Below the pieces are notes generated by a model. That model saw only the letters and a program-made list of their open reading frames with translations. It was not told the origin of the DNA and searched no databases. A stretch of DNA of 14,134 nucleotides from an uncultured Eubacteriales bacterium. Lineage in GTDB: Bacteria; Bacillota; Clostridia; Oscillospirales; Oscillospiraceae. The translations under genes were made by a program, and so were the position numbers. The stretch covers positions 1 through 14,134 of the forward strand of contig CAUABY010000026.1 in the NCBI GenBank assembly GCA_958427375.1, in the 5' to 3' direction. This document shows, one piece after another, positions 12,342-14,134 of this stretch (the stretch's first letter is position 1; the number at the start of each line of letters is the position of its first letter).

Positions 12342-14134
12342 ATACTGCTAATCTCTTCAACTATCAGCACTTCCCCATTTACGCGATAATGGTGCTCTTC
12401 CTCGGCGCATTCATCATCGTCATGCTCGGCAACCATAAGACCGTGCGCAACATCGTCGCCATGCTCGCCGTGACCGCTTCTCTCGGCTTCCTGCTGGCGC
12501 TGGTGAAGCCCGTGCTCCTCAATGGCGAGATTATCGCCTACTGGATGGGCAATCGCGCAATGGCCGGCGGCTACGCAATCGGCATCGCCCTTGAGGTCGA
12601 CGCGCTGAGCCTGTTCTTTGCGCTGCTCATCGGCGTTGCGGTATTCGTGTCCGGCGTATACTCCATGCAGTACATGGACCACGACGACAACGTATCCCAG
12701 TACTACACGCTCTTCCTCATGCTCGCGGGCGGCGTTCTCGGCCTTGTGCTCTCCGGGGACCTCTTCAACATGTTCATCATGGTTGAGATTCTCACCTTCG
12801 CGGCCGTGGCGCTCACCGCTTTCCGCAACAAGGCGCACGGCGCGCTTGAGGCGGCGTTCAAGTACCTCGTTGTCGGCTGCATCGGCTCCACCTGCATTCT
12901 TGTCGGCACCATCATGCTGTACGCGCAGTTCCACACACTCAACTTCGCACAGCTCGCCGCCTTCGTCCCCGGCAATATGGGCACCTCCACAATCGTCGCT
13001 TTCGCGCTTTTGTACATAGGCTTCTCCACCAAGGCCTTCATCGTGCCTTTCCACCCGCTCGCGGCTGACGCCCACGGCGCCGCCCCCGCGTCCATCTCCG
13101 TGCTTATATCCGGCGTTCTCACCAAGTCCGGTATCTACGCCATCATCCGCCTGACCTACTTCCTCTTCCAGACCATGAACCTCGGCTCCATGCAGTTTAT
13201 GCTGGTGTTTGTCGGCTCTGTGAGTATGTTCGTCTGCGTTACTATGGCGCTCGCCCAGCACGACTTCAAGCGCCTGCTCGCTTTCCACAGTATCTCCCAG
13301 ATAGGCTATGTGCTCACGGCAATCGGCCTTTGCACCGGCCTTGGCTTCTCCGCGGGTCTCTATCACGCGATGAACCACACCCTCTTCAAGGGCCTGCTGT
13401 TCCTCGCGGCCGGCGCTGTCATGTATCAGACCGGCACCACCAACCTCGACGAGCTTGGCGGCCTCTCCAAGAAAATGCCTTGGACCACCGGCCTCTTCCT
13501 CATCGGTGCGTTCTCCATCAGCGGCCTGCCCCCCTTCAACGGCTTCGCCTCCAAGTGGCTCGTCTATCAGGCCACCTATGAGAAAGCCGCCGAGACCGGC
13601 AATATCGGCTTCCTGCTGGTAACCATCATCGCGCTTGTCACCTCCATTCTGACCCTCGCCTCCTTTGTCAAGGTCAGTCAGTCCGTGTTCTTCGGCAGGC
13701 TCCCGGCAAAGTATGAGAATGTAAAGGAGGTCAAGCCCAGCCTCATCATCGCAATGTGCATCTTCGCGGTGCTGTGCGTTGTCACCGGCCTCTTCCCCTC
13801 CGCGGTCACCCGCTACATCACGGAACCCGCCACCCGTGCCGCGTTCAGCGCCGTGCAGTATATCGACACCATGCTCGGCACCGGCTATGCCGCCTCCGTC
13901 ATGGGCGAGAATATGCCCGTGGTTTCCGTACTGTCCTTCAACGCGGTGGGCTACTGGAGCCCGATTTCCTGGCTGCTTCTGCTGTGCATCGCCCTGCTCG
14001 GCATCACGATTGCGGCTATCTCCGGCAAGTATGACAGCGTAAGCGTCAACAAGGGCGAAGAGCTTGACTCCAAATATGACCTCTTCTTCGGCGGCGAAAA
14101 GAGCGTGTGCTCTCAGGTCGGCGGCGGAGACCTC
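12338..14134 (+). CDS. mbhH: Mbh/Mrp antiporter-like subunit D (NuoL/M/N family, MbhH), 3' end outside window
   Basis: The reading frame stays open from ATG 12338 to the right edge: 599 residues without a stop. It is a 14-helix ion-pumping subunit homologous to MrpD and NuoM/N. Key residues of the half-channels are present: E150 in LFNMFIMVEILTF (TM5), K232 in STKAFIVPFHP (TM7), K263 in LTKSGIYAIIR (TM8), H317 in KRLLAFHSISQIGY and K406 in GLPPFNGFASKWL. AGGAGG lies eight bases before the start, which overlaps the mbhG stop. After the last helix (about 543-562) a polar tail of at least 37 residues follows, making the protein longer than a usual MrpD of about 500 residues. The rest of the hydrogenase genes probably follow downstream. 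Confidence 0.94.
   Translation, partial: MNTANLFNYQHFPIYAIMVLFLGAFIIVMLGNHKTVRNIVAMLAVTASLGFLLALVKPVLLNGEIIAYWMGNRAMAGGYAIGIALEVDALSLFFALLIGVAVFVSGVYSMQYMDHDDNVSQYYTLFLMLAGGVLGLVLSGDLFNMFIMVEILTFAAVALTAFRNKAHGALEAAFKYLVVGCIGSTCILVGTIMLYAQFHTLNFAQLAAFVPGNMGTSTIVAFALLYIGFSTKAFIVPFHPLAADAHGAAPASISVLISGVLTKSGIYAIIRLTYFLFQTMNLGSMQFMLVFVGSVSMFVCVTMALAQHDFKRLLAFHSISQIGYVLTAIGLCTGLGFSAGLYHAMNHTLFKGLLFLAAGAVMYQTGTTNLDELGGLSKKMPWTTGLFLIGAFSISGLPPFNGFASKWLVYQATYEKAAETGNIGFLLVTIIALVTSILTLASFVKVSQSVFFGRLPAKYENVKEVKPSLIIAMCIFAVLCVVTGLFPSAVTRYITEPATRAAFSAVQYIDTMLGTGYAASVMGENMPVVSVLSFNAVGYWSPISWLLLLCIALLGITIAAISGKYDSVSVNKGEELDSKYDLFFGGEKSVCSQVGGGDL

Overview
The window reads as chromosomal DNA of an anaerobic bacterium, most likely a Clostridia-class Bacillota (an inference from strong AGGAGG-type ribosome binding sites, GC-rich genes with AT-rich spacers, and a Mrp-linked group 4 [NiFe] hydrogenase; I cannot name a genus). 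All complete genes run on the + strand; only a LysR-type regulator cut by the left edge is on the - strand.

Layout. 1-339 (-): N-terminal part of a LysR-family regulator. 340-532: divergent promoter region. 533-2080: sodium-dependent (NSS/SNF) transporter ending in a strong intrinsic terminator at 2117-2149. 2150-2670: 521-base AT-rich spacer with two adjacent long hairpins, two candidate promoters and an operator-like palindrome ahead of the next operon. 2671-7471: hydrogenase maturation genes hypF, hypC, hypD, hypE, interrupted by a palindromic repeat cluster (4889-5059). 7472-7808: a spacer that folds into an elaborate structured RNA (7491-7780) that I cannot assign to a known family. 7809-14134: Mbh-type membrane-bound hydrogenase genes in the order mbhK (NuoC-like), mbhL (catalytic [NiFe] subunit), hypA, then mbhA-mbhH (MrpE, F, G, DUF4040/MbhD, MbhE, MrpB, MrpC, MrpD modules), the last cut by the right edge.

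How the genes work together. HypF and HypE make the cyanide ligand, HypC and HypD assemble the Fe(CN)2CO unit, and HypA helps deliver nickel; together they build the active site held by the four cysteines of MbhL. The finished enzyme should oxidise reduced ferredoxin, evolve H2 and pump ions through the Mrp-like membrane subunits. The small subunit (NuoB-like MbhJ), the NuoH-like anchor, the ferredoxin-like subunit and hypB are not in the window; some presumably lie beyond the right edge.

The most interesting unexplained items are the roughly 290-nt structured element in front of mbhK, the paired hairpins at 2257-2390, and the palindrome cluster that overlaps the end of hypF.
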